A program made the translations under genes and the position numbers. A stretch of 64,000 nucleotides of DNA from NCBI GenBank assembly GCA_963705525.1, contig CAVPJW010000004.1, forward strand, positions 1,612,001 through 1,676,000, given 5' to 3'. This DNA comes from CAVPJW01 sp963705525. Lineage in GTDB: Bacteria > Acidobacteriota > Vicinamibacteria > Vicinamibacterales > CAVPJW01. The notes beneath the pieces are model-generated. The model made no database searches. It worked only from the letters and a program-made list of their open reading frames with translations, and was not told where the DNA came from. Of this stretch, positions 26,021 to 36,382 are shown one piece after another (position 1 is the stretch's first letter; each line of letters begins with the position of its first letter).

Positions 26021-28023
26021 ACGCCGTCAGCGACGCGTTCGCCGAAGGCGGCACGCTCGCCCGCGTATTGCCGGCCTTCGAGGCCAGGCCCGCGCAGCGC
26101 GACATGGCCGGCGCCGTGGCCGAGACGTTCGACAAGGGCGGTGTGCTCCTGGCCGAGGCGGAAACAGGCACCGGCAAGACGCTGGCCTATCTCGCGCCCG
26201 CGGTCCTGAGCGGACATCGGGTGCTGATCTCGACGGGGACCAAGAACCTCCAGGAACAGATCTATTTCAAGGATCTTCCGCAGCTGCGGGCGGCATTGGG
26301 AATCGATTTTTCGGCCACGTACATGAAGGGCCGAAACAACTACCTTTGCCTTCATAGATTCGATGCGCTCCGCGAGATCCTGGACTCCGGATCGGACGTG
26401 GCTCGACCGATGAGCCCGGCAGAGCGTGTCTTCCTCCCAATCATCGAGCGCTGGTCCCGTACGACGGAGACGGGCGACAAGGCCGAAATCGAAGACCTGC
26501 CCGAAGACCTGCCAGTCTGGGCATCGATCGCCGCCAGCGCTGAGAACTGTCTCGGAACGGATTGCCCGCAGTACGACAGCTGCTTCGTGACGCGCATGCG
26601 CCAGCGAGCGGCTGAATCCGATCTCGTCATTGTCAATCATCATCTGCTCTGCGCCGATGCGGCGGTTCGACAGAGCGCGTACGGGGAAGTCATACCCGCC
26701 TGCAGCCACGCCGTGATCGACGAAGCGCATCAGCTCGAAGACATCGCGACTCAATACTTCGGCATCTCGGTGAGCAACTACCGGCTCGAGGAGCTGGTGC
26801 GCGACGTCAATCACGTGCTGGCCCGCAAAGATGCGCTCTCATCCCACATGGAGCTCCGTCGCGCCGCCGAGCACGTTTCGGAGCGCTCGAGTGTCTTCTT
26901 TGGAGCGCTCGCGACCGAGCTCTTCGCCTCGAGCCGCTCGACCGCAGCGGAGGAACGAATTCGACTCGCCCCTCACCTTCTTGCGCCCGTCTTTCCGTAC
27001 GGCGTGGAGCTGATCGGAGCGCTCGAGGCCCTTGCCGCAGTGATTCGACCGCCAGATGCGGCCGCAGGGGCATCGCCGCCGACCAGCGAGGCACTCGAAG
27101 ATCTGGACGCGATGGTGCGGCGCGCCACGGAGATCAAAGACGAGCTGCGCTTCGTCCTCAAGGCCTCGGATGCCGACTACGTTTTCTTTCTCGAGCTTCG
27201 CGGGCGCGGGGTCTTCCTTCGAGCGTCGCCCATCGACGTCTCGGCCATCGTCCGTGATCTGCTGCTCGATCGTTTCCGCGGCACGGTGTTGACGTCGGCC
27301 ACCCTGTCGGTTGACGAATCGTTCGACTACATTCGAGCCCGGCTCGGGATCAAACGGGCTCGCGAGGTTCGCCTGTCTTCCGAGTTCGACTACGCGCGTC
27401 AGGCAATCCTTTACCTGCCGCCACGGATGCCGGATCCGCGATCGCCGTCCTTCTCAGAAGCCGCGGCGCGGGAGGTCGTTGAGATTCTTCGACGGACGGA
27501 GGGTCGAGCGTTCGTGCTGTTCACGAGCTATGCGATGCTGCGGGCCGTGCTACCCATGGCGGAAACTGCGCTCAGCTACCCGATCCTGGTCCAGGGCACC
27601 GCCCCACGATCGATTCTCCTCCACCAGTTTCGAACGACGGCCAACGCGGTCTTGATGGCCACGTCGAGCTTCTGGCAGGGCGTGGACGTCATCGGCGAGG
27701 CGTTGAGCTGCGTCATCATCGACAAGCTTCCCTTCGCGTCGCCCGGCGACCCCGTGACGGCGGCGCGCATCGAAGCCATCGGTAACCGGGGCGGGAAACC
27801 CTTCGCCGACTATCAGGTGCCGCTGGCCATCCTGACCTTGAAGCAGGGCCTGGGCCGGCTCATCCGGCACCGGAACGACCGGGGCGTCCTGTCGATTCTC
27901 GACCCGCGAATCCGGACCATGGCTTACGGCCGCCGGTTCCTCGATTCGCTGCCCCCCGCCCCGGTGACGAGCAGCCTGACCGCGGTCGGGGCGTTTTTCA
28001 AACAGTCTGACGACGCCTCTTGA
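25978..28023 (+). CDS. dinG: DinG/YoaA-family ATP-dependent DNA helicase
   Basis: Superfamily 2 iron-sulfur helicase of 681 residues. Walker A is AETGTGKT (about 61-68), the DEAH box is [10 protein letters not shown], and the Fe-S cysteines include [12 protein letters not shown] and the Cys in NYLCLHRF. The C-terminal helicase motifs appear in [15 protein letters not shown] and [14 protein letters not shown]. It probably unwinds forks, D-loops or R-loops during repair. The GTG start at 25978 overlaps glyA by 43 nt; no better start exists before the conserved [13 protein letters not shown], so this overlap seems real. Confidence 0.88.
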   Translation: MPEVPPVPRAPTLLDAVSDAFAEGGTLARVLPAFEARPAQRDMAGAVAETFDKGGVLLAEAETGTGKTLAYLAPAVLSGHRVLISTGTKNLQEQIYFKDLPQLRAALGIDFSATYMKGRNNYLCLHRFDALREILDSGSDVARPMSPAERVFLPIIERWSRTTETGDKAEIEDLPEDLPVWASIAASAENCLGTDCPQYDSCFVTRMRQRAAESDLVIVNHHLLCADAAVRQSAYGEVIPACSHAVIDEAHQLEDIATQYFGISVSNYRLEELVRDVNHVLARKDALSSHMELRRAAEHVSERSSVFFGALATELFASSRSTAAEERIRLAPHLLAPVFPYGVELIGALEALAAVIRPPDAAAGASPPTSEALEDLDAMVRRATEIKDELRFVLKASDADYVFFLELRGRGVFLRASPIDVSAIVRDLLLDRFRGTVLTSATLSVDESFDYIRARLGIKRAREVRLSSEFDYARQAILYLPPRMPDPRSPSFSEAAAREVVEILRRTEGRAFVLFTSYAMLRAVLPMAETALSYPILVQGTAPRSILLHQFRTTANAVLMATSSFWQGVDVIGEALSCVIIDKLPFASPGDPVTAARIEAIGNRGGKPFADYQVPLAILTLKQGLGRLIRHRNDRGVLSILDPRIRTMAYGRRFLDSLPPAPVTSSLTAVGAFFKQSDDAS

Positions 28024-28097
28024 CGGTCGGAGGGCAGCCCAATTCGTTCGGTGTAAACTGAAGGCAGGTTTTTCATCCAGAAATAGACGGAGGAATC

Positions 28098-29039
28098 ATG
28101 GTTCGCGCATTGACCGGGCGGTTCCTGCTAATCGCTGCCGTGTGTTGTCTGGCCGTTGCCCTGCCCACGTCGAGCTTCGCTCAGCAAGGCATGATTCGAG
28201 GCAAGGTGGTGGACGCCAAGGGAGAGCCCATCGAGGGTGCGAAGATCCTCATCGAGGCTCAGGAAGGCAGCCGGAAGTTCGAGGGGAAAAGCAACAAGAA
28301 GGGCGAGTTCGTCCAGATTGGCCTTGCATCGGGGAACTACACGGTCACCGCCGAGAAGGAAGGCGTTGGAAAGCAATCGACGCCGGCGCGCGTGAGCATC
28401 GGCACACCGACCGAAGTGAATTTTCAGTTGAACGCCGCAACGGCCGACGACAACAAGAAGGCCAGCGTCCGCAAAGGATTTGACGAGGGCGTGGCGCTCA
28501 ACAAAGCCGGTGACTACGACGGCGCGATCGCCAAGTTCAACGAGACTGCGAATACGGTCCCCAATTGTTTCGACTGCATGGCGCAAATCGGGTACGCGTA
28601 TTCCCAGAAGAAGCAGTTCGACGAAGCCGAAGCCGCCTACAAGAAGGCCATTGAAATGAAGCCCGACTATGCAGCGGCGTACAACGGGCTGGCGACGGTG
28701 TACAACGCGCAGAAGAAGTTCGACGAGGCGGCGACCGCGAGTGCGAAAGCCGTCGAGTATGGCGGCGCGGCTCCCGGGTCCGGTGGCGTCGACGCGATGT
28801 ACAACCAGGGCGTGATCTTCTGGAACCAGGGGAAGATTGCCGAAGCCAAGAAACAATTCGAAGACGTGCTGAAGGCCGACCCGAGTCACGCCGATGCGCA
28901 CTACCAGCTCGGCATGGCCCTCGTCAACGAAGGCAAGCTTTCCGAGGCCGTCGCTGAGTTCGAGCAGAGTGTGACGCTGGCACCGAACGGACCACATGCG
29001 GCGCAGGCGAAGGCGCTCTTGAGCCAGCTCAAGAAGTAG
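28098..29039 (+). CDS. Secreted carboxypeptidase-regulatory-like domain plus TPR protein
   Basis: Protein of 313 residues. Signal peptide MVRALTGRFLLIAAVCCLAVALP...FAQQ; a carboxypeptidase-regulatory-like beta-sandwich at about 31-115 (IRGKVVDAKGEPIEGAKILI, GNYTVTAEKEG); then at least four TPR units (for example AGDYDGAIAKFNETANTVP and GKIAEAKKQFEDVLKADP). GGAGG lies 5 nt before the ATG, one of the better ribosome sites in the window. Probably a periplasmic or surface scaffold; partners unknown. Confidence 0.8.
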   Translation: MVRALTGRFLLIAAVCCLAVALPTSSFAQQGMIRGKVVDAKGEPIEGAKILIEAQEGSRKFEGKSNKKGEFVQIGLASGNYTVTAEKEGVGKQSTPARVSIGTPTEVNFQLNAATADDNKKASVRKGFDEGVALNKAGDYDGAIAKFNETANTVPNCFDCMAQIGYAYSQKKQFDEAEAAYKKAIEMKPDYAAAYNGLATVYNAQKKFDEAATASAKAVEYGGAAPGSGGVDAMYNQGVIFWNQGKIAEAKKQFEDVLKADPSHADAHYQLGMALVNEGKLSEAVAEFEQSVTLAPNGPHAAQAKALLSQLKK

Positions 29040-29059
29040 CCTCGGGGCATAAGGCGTCG

Positions 29060-29782
29060 GTGGCCACGCGAGCCGTTGCGGTGAACCTCGAATCGGAGAT
29101 TGCGGATCGCCTCGCGGAGATCCGCGGGCGTGTCGCCGGGGCCGCCCGTCGGTCGGGCCGCGACGATTCGAGTGTTCGGATCGTGGCGGTGTCGAAGACG
29201 TTGGGCGCCGAGCACATCCGCGCCGCCTACGCCGCAGGGCAGCGGGAGTTCGGCGAAAACCGCGTCCAGGAAGCGCTCGACAAGATCAACTCCACCGCTG
29301 ATGTGAAGGTCAGCTGGCACCTGATCGGGCACCTGCAGTCGAACAAGGCGCGCAAGGCGGCTTCGGCGTTCTCCTGCATTCAATCCGTGGACAGCGTGGA
29401 GCTTTTGGAGCGCATCGACCAGGCCGCGGTCGAGTGCGGAACAACACCGGGAGCCCTCGTCCAGGTGGACCTGGCTCAGGAACCAACCAAGCATGGTGCG
29501 CTGCCGTCGGTCGTTCCGGCTATCCTCGATGCGGCCGCCCGCTGCCGTGCCGTCAGGCTTACCGGCTTGATGATTATTCCGCCGTTTTTCGAGGACACCG
29601 AGGCGACGCGCCCGTATTTCAGGCAACTCCGCGAGCTGCGCGACTCACTGCTTCGAAGCGCGCCCGCGACGCTCCTTGCAGACCTTTCAATGGGAATGAG
29701 CCACGACTATGAAGTGGCCATCGAAGAAGGTGCGACGATAGTGCGCATCGGAACCGCCATTTTCGGGGAACGACATGTTTGA
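29060..29782 (+). CDS. yggS: YggS/PROSC-type pyridoxal-phosphate homeostasis protein
   Basis: PLP-binding TIM-barrel protein that buffers vitamin B6. VAVSKT carries the PLP lysine; FGENRVQEALDKI, WHLIGHLQSNKAR and LSMGMSHDYEVAIEEG are family motifs. GTG start, 240 residues. The stop overlaps divIVA by 8 nt. The order yggS-divIVA-yggU resembles the ylm cluster near division genes in other bacteria. Confidence 0.95.
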   Translation: MATRAVAVNLESEIADRLAEIRGRVAGAARRSGRDDSSVRIVAVSKTLGAEHIRAAYAAGQREFGENRVQEALDKINSTADVKVSWHLIGHLQSNKARKAASAFSCIQSVDSVELLERIDQAAVECGTTPGALVQVDLAQEPTKHGALPSVVPAILDAAARCRAVRLTGLMIIPPFFEDTEATRPYFRQLRELRDSLLRSAPATLLADLSMGMSHDYEVAIEEGATIVRIGTAIFGERHV

Positions 29783-30359
29783 GCCAAAACCGGCACAGGG
29801 ATTCAACCCGGCCGCTCCCGCCGCCGACCGCATGACCAAGGTTCTTCCAACGGACCTTCGTCAGCAGCAGTTCACGGTCGCGTTTCGCGGGTACGATCGG
29901 GCCGAAGTCGCGGCGTTTCTCGCCGAGGTCGCCGAAGACTACGAGCACGCGCTTCGCGAGGTCGATCGCCTGCAGCAGGACGTCAGACGGATGGAAGTGC
30001 TGCTCGAGGAATACCGCGAGCACGAAAGACACCTCCGCAACGCCCTTCTCGCCGCGCAGAAACTGTCGGATGGCATCAAGGAAACCGCGGAGCAGGAAGG
30101 GCGACGCATCGTCAACGAAGCCGAAGGCAAGTCGGAGTTCCTCGTGCAGCAGGCCCAGACGCGGCTCGAGAGCATACGACGCGAGATCGAAGAGCTGCGC
30201 TTCAGGCGGCGCGATGTCGAGGTCTCGCTCGAATCGGCCATTTCCGGCCTCAAACGCTCCCTCGACCTGGTCCGCGAGCAGGAGCGACGGGACGATCAGC
30301 GGCTTGCCGATCGGACGCCCGTCGAGCCTGCCTCGCCGGAGGGCGGCCCCGTTCAGTGA
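29775..30359 (+). CDS. divIVA: DivIVA-domain coiled-coil protein
   Basis: Protein of 194 residues. The N-terminal DivIVA membrane-binding domain is at about 20-55 (LPTDLRQQQFTVAFRGYDRAEVAAFL), followed by heptad-rich coiled coil (about 55-175). DivIVA proteins sense negative membrane curvature and organise poles or septa. Presence in a diderm is notable since it is best known from Gram-positives, but it occurs in several diderm phyla. The stop overlaps a downstream GTG, though the DUF167 protein is read in another frame starting at 30382. Confidence 0.9.
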   Translation: MFEPKPAQGFNPAAPAADRMTKVLPTDLRQQQFTVAFRGYDRAEVAAFLAEVAEDYEHALREVDRLQQDVRRMEVLLEEYREHERHLRNALLAAQKLSDGIKETAEQEGRRIVNEAEGKSEFLVQQAQTRLESIRREIEELRFRRRDVEVSLESAISGLKRSLDLVREQERRDDQRLADRTPVEPASPEGGPVQ

Positions 30360-30381
30360 GCTCGCGCCGGGTTGCGCCCAC

Positions 30382-30696
30382 GTGGTGACTCTGGATGAAA
30401 TCCGGGCCGTCCTGACGGAGGGCCCGAGAGGCGCCGTGTTACAGGTCCGCGTCGTCCCACGAGCGGGCCGGACCGGGCTCGCCGGCATCAGGAACGGCGC
30501 GCTCCTTGTGCGGCTCGCCGCGCCGCCAGTCGAAGGGGCGGCCAACGATCTCCTCGTCACATTTCTCGCCGATGTCCTCGACGTGCCACGCCGCGATTTG
30601 CGGATCGAACACGGACTCAGAAGCCGGACGAAACGCCTCGCCATATCCGGCCGTCCGATCAACGAGATCGTCAGTCGTCTCAAGGCAGATCTCTAG
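30382..30696 (+). CDS. yggU: DUF167 family protein (YggU-like)
   Basis: Protein of about 104 residues with the DUF167 core VLQVRVVPRAGRTGLAGI, LLVRLAAPPVEGAANDLLV and the C-terminal SRTKRLAISG. GTG at 30382 (or the next GTG at 30385) is the most plausible start; the frame is open further back inside divIVA. Function is unknown, but it is repeatedly encoded next to yggS and division genes. Confidence 0.85.
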   Translation: MVTLDEIRAVLTEGPRGAVLQVRVVPRAGRTGLAGIRNGALLVRLAAPPVEGAANDLLVTFLADVLDVPRRDLRIEHGLRSRTKRLAISGRPINEIVSRLKADL

Positions 30697-30744
30697 CGCA
30701 CCGCACCCCTGGATGCCACGTGCGCGGCAGGACTGGAGGCGCGA

Positions 30745-32013
30745 TTGAAGGCCGACTTCCTGATCCGGAATGCACGGCTGCTCGTGACCTGCGCCGGGCC
30801 CGCCCCGCGGAAGGGCGCCGAGCAGCAGACCATTCAGGCCGTTGCCAACGGATCGGTTGCTTCCGAAGGGGGGCGCATCGTCTTCGTCGGACCGTCAGAT
30901 CGGTGCACCCGCGAAGTCCGGCTCGATTCGAATGCCGTCGCGATCGACGCCGGCGGTCAGACGGTGTTGCCGGGCTTCGTCGATCCACACACTCACCTCG
31001 TGTACGCCGGCGATCGACGAGACGAGCTGCGACGGAGGCTTGCCGGAGCGACCTACGCAGAGATCTCCGCATCTGGCGGCGGCATCGTGCGGAGCGTCAC
31101 CGAGACACGAAAGGCCACCGAAGATCAACTGGCCGCATCGGCATGCAGCAGGCTGGACGAAATGCTGCGCTGCGGCACGACAACGTGCGAGGCGAAAAGC
31201 GGCTACGGCTTGTCCACGGAGTCGGAGCTCAAGATCCTTCGCGTTATCAGGAGGCTCGACCGCGAGCACCCGATCGATATTTCGGCGACCTTCCTCGGAG
31301 CCCACGAAGTTCCTCTCGAATATCGCGAACGTCGCGCGGACTATGTCCGCCTCGTCATCGACGACATGATTCCCGCCGTCCAACGCGAGGGTCTGGCGGA
31401 ATGGTGCGACGTCTTCTGTGAGAGCGGCGTGTTTTCTCCGGAAGAATCCAGGCAGATTCTCGAGGCCGGTGTGAGAGCGGGACTCAAGCCGCGCATCCAT
31501 GCCGATGAACTGGGCGCGAGCGGAGGCTGGCAGACGGCGGTCGCGGTCGGGGCCGCGTCTGCGGACCACGTACTGTTCGTCGATGCCGAGGGCGCGTCGG
31601 CCATGGCCCGTCGGGGCGTCGTGGCGACGCTTCTGCCGATCGCCGCCTTCTACCTGAAGCTGGGCAGGTTTGCTCCGGCGCGGCTCTTCATCGAGTCGGG
31701 CGTGCCCGTGGCGCTCGCGACCGACATCAACCCTGGCGGAGGGTATTCCCCGTCGATGCCCTTTGCCATGACGCTGGCGTGCTTCGCGATGCGCATGACG
31801 CTCGAGGAAGCGCTGGTGGGCGCGACCATCAACGCGGCATGCGCGATCGACAGGCAGCGCGACGTGGGCAGTCTCGAGCCTGGTAAGCTCATGGACGCCG
31901 TCATCATCAACGGCGATCCCATAGATCTCGTGAGGGTCGGCACCAGCACGATTCAGTCGGTCGTCAAGGCCGGTCGGATCGTCGTGAAGGACGGCCGGCG
32001 CATCGAGAATTGA
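30745..32013 (+). CDS. hutI: Imidazolonepropionase
   Basis: Opens the imidazolone ring in histidine degradation to give formiminoglutamate. Amidohydrolase fold of 422 residues: metal motif FVDPHTHLVYAGDR, family stretch GGGIVRSVTETR, CGTTTCEAKSGYG, and metal-binding HADELGASGG and ATDINPGG. Start is TTG 30745 at the conserved N-terminal strand. The folate-linked cyclodeaminase gene follows at 9 nt. hutH and hutU are not in the window. Confidence 0.95.
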   Translation: MKADFLIRNARLLVTCAGPAPRKGAEQQTIQAVANGSVASEGGRIVFVGPSDRCTREVRLDSNAVAIDAGGQTVLPGFVDPHTHLVYAGDRRDELRRRLAGATYAEISASGGGIVRSVTETRKATEDQLAASACSRLDEMLRCGTTTCEAKSGYGLSTESELKILRVIRRLDREHPIDISATFLGAHEVPLEYRERRADYVRLVIDDMIPAVQREGLAEWCDVFCESGVFSPEESRQILEAGVRAGLKPRIHADELGASGGWQTAVAVGAASADHVLFVDAEGASAMARRGVVATLLPIAAFYLKLGRFAPARLFIESGVPVALATDINPGGGYSPSMPFAMTLACFAMRMTLEEALVGATINAACAIDRQRDVGSLEPGKLMDAVIINGDPIDLVRVGTSTIQSVVKAGRIVVKDGRRIEN

Positions 32014-32022
32014 GGCGGATGG

Positions 32023-32646
32023 ATGGCCAAGTTGACCGATCTCAATGTGTCCGAGCTTCTGAAAGCCTTTTCGTCGCCGGATCCGACGCCTGGCGGAGGT
32101 TCGGCTTCAGCGCTGGCGGCCTCGATCGGGTGCGCTCTCCTGATCATGGTGGCGTCGCTGACCAGAACGCGCTCGAACACCGCAGATGAACATCACGCGC
32201 TGGCGGCCGCGGCGAGCATGCTCTTTCCCGTCCGCGATCGCCTGCTCGAGCTCATCGACCGCGACAGCCAGGCCTACGATGACGTCGTCCGCGCGTACAA
32301 GCTGCCAAAGGCGTCGGCGGATGAAAAGACGGCGAGAACCGCGGCGATTCAGTCGGCGCTGCGCGGTGCGACGGAAGTCCCGCTCGAGGTCATGCGCAAG
32401 TCGGTCGAAGCGCTGGAGCACGGCGTCGAGATCGCCCGGATGGGACATCGCGCCGCCGCGAGCGACGTCGCGGTCGCCCTCGAGCTCGCAGGCGCCGGGC
32501 TGCGGGGCGCGGCGCTCAATGTCCGCATCAACCTCGAAGGGCTGAGCGATCGCGAGTTCGCGGAGTTCGCCAGTCAGCGCGCCGCCGAATTCGAAGCGAC
32601 CGGCTTGCGAGCGATGACAGAAGGCCAGGGCCACCTGAAGGCCTGA
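32023..32646 (+). CDS. Formiminotransferase-cyclodeaminase, cyclodeaminase domain only
   Basis: Protein of 207 residues containing only the FTCD cyclodeaminase domain: DPTPGGGSASALAASIG at the N-terminus and DRDSQAYDDVVRAYKLPK in the middle are diagnostic. It would deaminate 5-formimino-THF to methenyl-THF, recovering the one-carbon unit from histidine breakdown by HutI's pathway. The formiminotransferase half is absent and may be encoded elsewhere. Confidence 0.88.
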   Translation: MAKLTDLNVSELLKAFSSPDPTPGGGSASALAASIGCALLIMVASLTRTRSNTADEHHALAAAASMLFPVRDRLLELIDRDSQAYDDVVRAYKLPKASADEKTARTAAIQSALRGATEVPLEVMRKSVEALEHGVEIARMGHRAAASDVAVALELAGAGLRGAALNVRINLEGLSDREFAEFASQRAAEFEATGLRAMTEGQGHLKA

Positions 32647-32673
32647 CCTGTCGATTCGTTGTGTACCTGAAAG

Positions 32674-33375
32674 TCAGCGGATGATGTGGAACATCCGATC
32701 CCACCGGGTCCGTGTGAAAAAGTGCACCGCGACGGACACGAGACCCTGGAGGCGATCGCTGAAGCCGGTCTCGCGATAGTCTTCACGGTCTGCCTCGTAC
32801 GACCAGTAGACCATCAGCGCCTTGCCCTTGATGTAGGAACGGGGCAGAAATCCCCAATAACGGCTGTCCTGCGAGTTGTCCCGATTGTCCCCCATCACGA
32901 AGTAATGATCCCTGGGAATCCTGACGGGCCCATACTGCTCCCGCACGTCGAACGACGTCACCTCGTGGAGCGCCGACGGCTGCGACGGCGGTTCGAGGAA
33001 ATGCGCGTAGGGCTCTTCGAGCGCTCTGCCGTTGATGTACACACGTTTCTGCCGGACCTCCAGCGTCTCGTCCGGAAGCCCGATCACGCGCTTGATGAAG
33101 TCCCTGTCGGGCTCTTCGGGATACTTGAAGACGACGATGTCGCCACGGCGAACATCGGCGATGGGCAGGAGATGACGCTCGAGACCGCCGCCGACTGGAC
33201 CCAGCACGAACTTGTTCACCAGCAGGTGATCGCCGATGAGGAGGTTTTCTTCCATCGAGCCCGTCGGAATCTTGAATGCCTGGACGACGAACGTCCTGAT
33301 GAAGAGCGCGAGGATCACCGCGATCACGATGGACTCGAAGTACTCGCGGAGCGTCGATTTCTGGAACGACTTCAT
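32674..33375 (-). CDS. lepB: Signal peptidase I
   Basis: Inner-membrane serine protease that cleaves Sec and Tat signal peptides. It has 233 residues: one N-terminal membrane helix (SIVIAVILALFIRTFVVQAF), catalytic Ser40 in PTGSMEENL, catalytic Lys95 in FIKRVIGLP, and VMGDNRDNSQDSRYWGF. It is 3 nt downstream of lepA, giving the classic lepA-lepB operon. Confidence 0.95.
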   Translation of the reverse strand: MKSFQKSTLREYFESIVIAVILALFIRTFVVQAFKIPTGSMEENLLIGDHLLVNKFVLGPVGGGLERHLLPIADVRRGDIVVFKYPEEPDRDFIKRVIGLPDETLEVRQKRVYINGRALEEPYAHFLEPPSQPSALHEVTSFDVREQYGPVRIPRDHYFVMGDNRDNSQDSRYWGFLPRSYIKGKALMVYWSYEADREDYRETGFSDRLQGLVSVAVHFFTRTRWDRMFHIIR

Positions 33376-33378
33376 CGG

Positions 33379-35181
33379 CTACTCGTCTCCCACCTTGAGC
33401 ACGGCCAGAAACGCCTCCTGGGGAATCTCGACGCGCCCCACTCTCTTCATGCGTCGCTTGCCTTCCTTCTGCTTCTCGAGCAGCTTGCGTTTTCGCGTGA
33501 TGTCGCCGCCGTAGCATTTGGCCAGGACGTTCTTGCGCATGGCCTTCACCGTCTCACGGGCGATGACCCGGCTGCCGATCGCCGCCTGGATCGCCACCTC
33601 GAACATCTGACGCGGAATGAGCTCGCGCATCTTCGACGCGAGCGCACGCCCTCGTGCATAGGCCATGTCACGATGGACGATGACCGACAGGGCATCGACC
33701 GGCTCGCCATTGACGAGGATGTCCAGCTTGACGAGCGGCGATTCCTGATACCCCGTCACATGATAGTCGAGCGATCCATAACCCCGCGAGATCGTCTTCA
33801 ACCGATCGTAGAAATCGAGCACGACTTCATTGAACGGAAGCTCATATGAAATGAGGACGCGGTCCGAGGAAAGGTACTCGAGAGTCTTCTGAACGCCCCT
33901 CTTCTCCTGACAAAGCTGCAGGATCCCTCCGACGTGCTCAGAAGGCGTCAGGATGGTCGCCGTGATGATGGGTTCCTCGATCTTATCGACGCGGCCGGGA
34001 TCCGGCAGCTTGGCGGGACTGTCGATCTCCGTCACTTCCCCGTCGGTCGTCGTCACGCGATAGAGCACGGCCGGCGCCGTGGTGACGAGTTCCATGTTGA
34101 ATTCGCGCTCGAGCCGTTCCTGCACGATTTCCATGTGCAGGAGACCGAGGAAGCCGCAGCGGAATCCAAACCCGAGCGCCGCGGATGTCTCCGGTTCATA
34201 GAAGAACGATGCGTCATTCAACCGCAGCTTTTCGAGGGCGTCCCTCAGCTCCGGATACTGATGTCCCTCGACGGGATACAGGCCCGCGAACACCATCGGC
34301 TTCAGTTCACGGAAGCCCGGAAAAGGCTGCGCCGTCGGCCGAGCGGTTTCGGTGATGGTGTCGCCGATCTTGGCATCGGCCACTCTCTTGATCGCGGCTA
34401 CGACGAAGCCGACCTCGCCGACGCTCAATTCCTCGACCGGAATGGGCTTCGGCGAGAACACGCCGATCTGCTCGACGTCGTAGTCCTGCTTCTGCGCCAT
34501 GAACCGGATGCGAAGCCCCGGCTTGAGGGTTCCGTCGATCACGCGGACGACGATCACGACGCCTCGATACGGGTCGTACCACGAGTCGAAAATGAGCGCC
34601 TTGAGGGGCGCGTCCGGATCCCCCTTGGGCGGGGGCAGGCGCCTGACGATGGCTTCGAGAATCGCCGCGGTCCCGGTGCCCTCTTTGGCGCTCGCCAGCA
34701 TGGCCCCGGTGGCGTCGAGACCGATGATGTCCTGGATCTGACGACGCGCTTCTTCGGGCTGCGCGCTCGGCAAGTCGATCTTGTTGATGACCGGAATGAC
34801 TTCGAGGTTGTTCTCGACCGCCAGATACGCGTTCGCGAGCGTCTGGGCTTCGACGCCCTGCGAGGCATCGACCAGGAGCAGCGCGCCTTCACAGGCGGCG
34901 AGCGACCGCGTCACCTCGTAGGCAAAGTCCACGTGCCCGGGTGTGTCGATGAGGTTCAGGACGTAGCTCTGGCCATCCGGCGCCCGATAGTTGAGGCGCA
35001 CGGGATGCGCCTTGATCGTGATGCCGCGCTCGCGCTCGAGATCCATGCTGTCGAGCACCTGCGCTTCCATCTCCCGCGGCTGGAGCGCCCCCGTCAGCTC
35101 GAGGAAACGATCCGCGAGCGTGGACTTGCCGTGGTCGATGTGCGCGATGATCGAAAAATTTCGAATATGGTCGGGATCCAT
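33379..35181 (-). CDS. lepA: Elongation factor 4 (LepA)
   Basis: Ribosome-associated translational GTPase of 600 residues. G1 is [14 protein letters not shown]2/G3 are ERGITIK and DTPGHVDF, G4 is NKIDLP. The C-terminal EF4 domain is intact ([30 protein letters not shown], split by family-specific basic residues, and [21 protein letters not shown]). Start ATG 35181. It precedes lepB in the same transcript. Confidence 0.97.
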   Translation of the reverse strand: MDPDHIRNFSIIAHIDHGKSTLADRFLELTGALQPREMEAQVLDSMDLERERGITIKAHPVRLNYRAPDGQSYVLNLIDTPGHVDFAYEVTRSLAACEGALLLVDASQGVEAQTLANAYLAVENNLEVIPVINKIDLPSAQPEEARRQIQDIIGLDATGAMLASAKEGTGTAAILEAIVRRLPPPKGDPDAPLKALIFDSWYDPYRGVVIVVRVIDGTLKPGLRIRFMAQKQDYDVEQIGVFSPKPIPVEELSVGEVGFVVAAIKRVADAKIGDTITETARPTAQPFPGFRELKPMVFAGLYPVEGHQYPELRDALEKLRLNDASFFYEPETSAALGFGFRCGFLGLLHMEIVQERLEREFNMELVTTAPAVLYRVTTTDGEVTEIDSPAKLPDPGRVDKIEEPIITATILTPSEHVGGILQLCQEKRGVQKTLEYLSSDRVLISYELPFNEVVLDFYDRLKTISRGYGSLDYHVTGYQESPLVKLDILVNGEPVDALSVIVHRDMAYARGRALASKMRELIPRQMFEVAIQAAIGSRVIARETVKAMRKNVLAKCYGGDITRKRKLLEKQKEGKRRMKRVGRVEIPQEAFLAVLKVGDE

Positions 35182-35236
35182 CAGGTCAGGTGGCCTGGCC
35201 CCGGGTTCGAGCCTGCCGGGCTGCGCGTCTCAGAGC

Positions 35237-36376
35237 CTAGCGTTCGTCGAGCGGGACGTACCGCTGCGGATACGCCGGCCCCGTGTATTCCGCGCGAGGC
35301 CGGATGAGGCGGTTGTGCGCGTACTGTTCGAGCACGTGAGCCGTCCACCCCGAGATGCGGCTGACGGCGAAGATCGGCGTAAAGAGCTCAATCGGGATGC
35401 CGAGCGCGTGATACGTCGACGCGGAATAGAAGTCCACGTTCGCGTTCAGCTTTTTCTCGCTGCGCACGACGGCTTCGATTCGCTGCGACATGTCGAACCA
35501 GCGGGTATCTCCCCGGCGCTGGCCGAGCTCCCGCGACATCTGGCGAAGATGCGTGGCGCGCGGATCCTCCGTGTGGTAGACCCGGTGCCCGAATCCCGGA
35601 ATCTTCTCCTTGCGCGCCAGCTTCGCCTTGATGATCTCTTCGACGCGATCGCCTGAAGCGTCCGGGCCGATTTCGAGCAGCAGGCGCATCACGTCGGCAT
35701 TGGCCCCGCCGTGCAGCGGACCCTTGAGCGCGGCGATGGCCGCCACAATGGCCGAATGCAGATCGGTCAGCGTGGCCGCCGCGACGCGTGCCGCAAATGT
35801 CGACGCGTTCAACTCGTGATCGGCATGGAGGACAAGCGCGACATCGAAGGCCCTCGACTGGAGGGCGCCTGGCCGCTCGCCCGTCAACATGTAGAGAAAG
35901 TTGGCGGAGTGGCTGAGCGCCGGATCCGGCGCGATCGGACCACCGCCGGCCGTCAGCCTGCCGTAGGTGGCCACGAGGCTGCTCACCTGCGCCGTCAGGC
36001 GCACGGCCTTGCGATAGCTGGCCGCCGGAGACATTTCCTCGGTATCAGGATCGTAGTGCGCGAGCGCCGACGTCAGCGTTCGAAGAGCGTCCATCCCGCC
36101 CGTCGGCGGCAGCATGCGCATGAGACGAAGGATCGGCTCGGGAAGTGGCAGACCCGCCGTCAGCTGCGATCGCACGTCTCCGAGCTCGGCGCGGCTGGGC
36201 AGCTTTCGATGCCAGAGCAGGAAGCACGTTTCTTCAAAGGTGGACGACTGGGCGAGATCGTGGATGTCGTAACCGCAGTAGGCCAGGACGCCTCGATCGC
36301 CGTCGAGAAAACAGATCTCCGAACCGGTGACGACGATGTCCTCGAGGCCGGCCTTTGGCGTGGCGCCAGCGGTCAT
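35237..36376 (-). CDS. gltA: Citrate synthase (citrate or 2-methylcitrate type)
   Basis: Condenses acetyl-CoA or propionyl-CoA with oxaloacetate. Length 379 residues is the short, dimeric type. Catalytic features: LHGGANADVMRLL (His), GFGHRVYHTEDPRA (His) and NVDFYSASTYHALGIP (Asp). The sequence alone does not separate citrate from 2-methylcitrate synthase; no prp genes are near, so citrate synthase is preferred. An extended -10 lies 6 nt before the ATG, so the transcript may be leaderless. Confidence 0.92.
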   Translation of the reverse strand: MTAGATPKAGLEDIVVTGSEICFLDGDRGVLAYCGYDIHDLAQSSTFEETCFLLWHRKLPSRAELGDVRSQLTAGLPLPEPILRLMRMLPPTGGMDALRTLTSALAHYDPDTEEMSPAASYRKAVRLTAQVSSLVATYGRLTAGGGPIAPDPALSHSANFLYMLTGERPGALQSRAFDVALVLHADHELNASTFAARVAAATLTDLHSAIVAAIAALKGPLHGGANADVMRLLLEIGPDASGDRVEEIIKAKLARKEKIPGFGHRVYHTEDPRATHLRQMSRELGQRRGDTRWFDMSQRIEAVVRSEKKLNANVDFYSASTYHALGIPIELFTPIFAVSRISGWTAHVLEQYAHNRLIRPRAEYTGPAYPQRYVPLDER

Positions 36377-36382
36377 GCGTTC

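Noticed and set aside
32686..35307. Two plus-strand open frames of 387 and 457 codons
   Set aside because: They are antisense to lepB and lepA, which are unmistakable; composition is typical of shadows.
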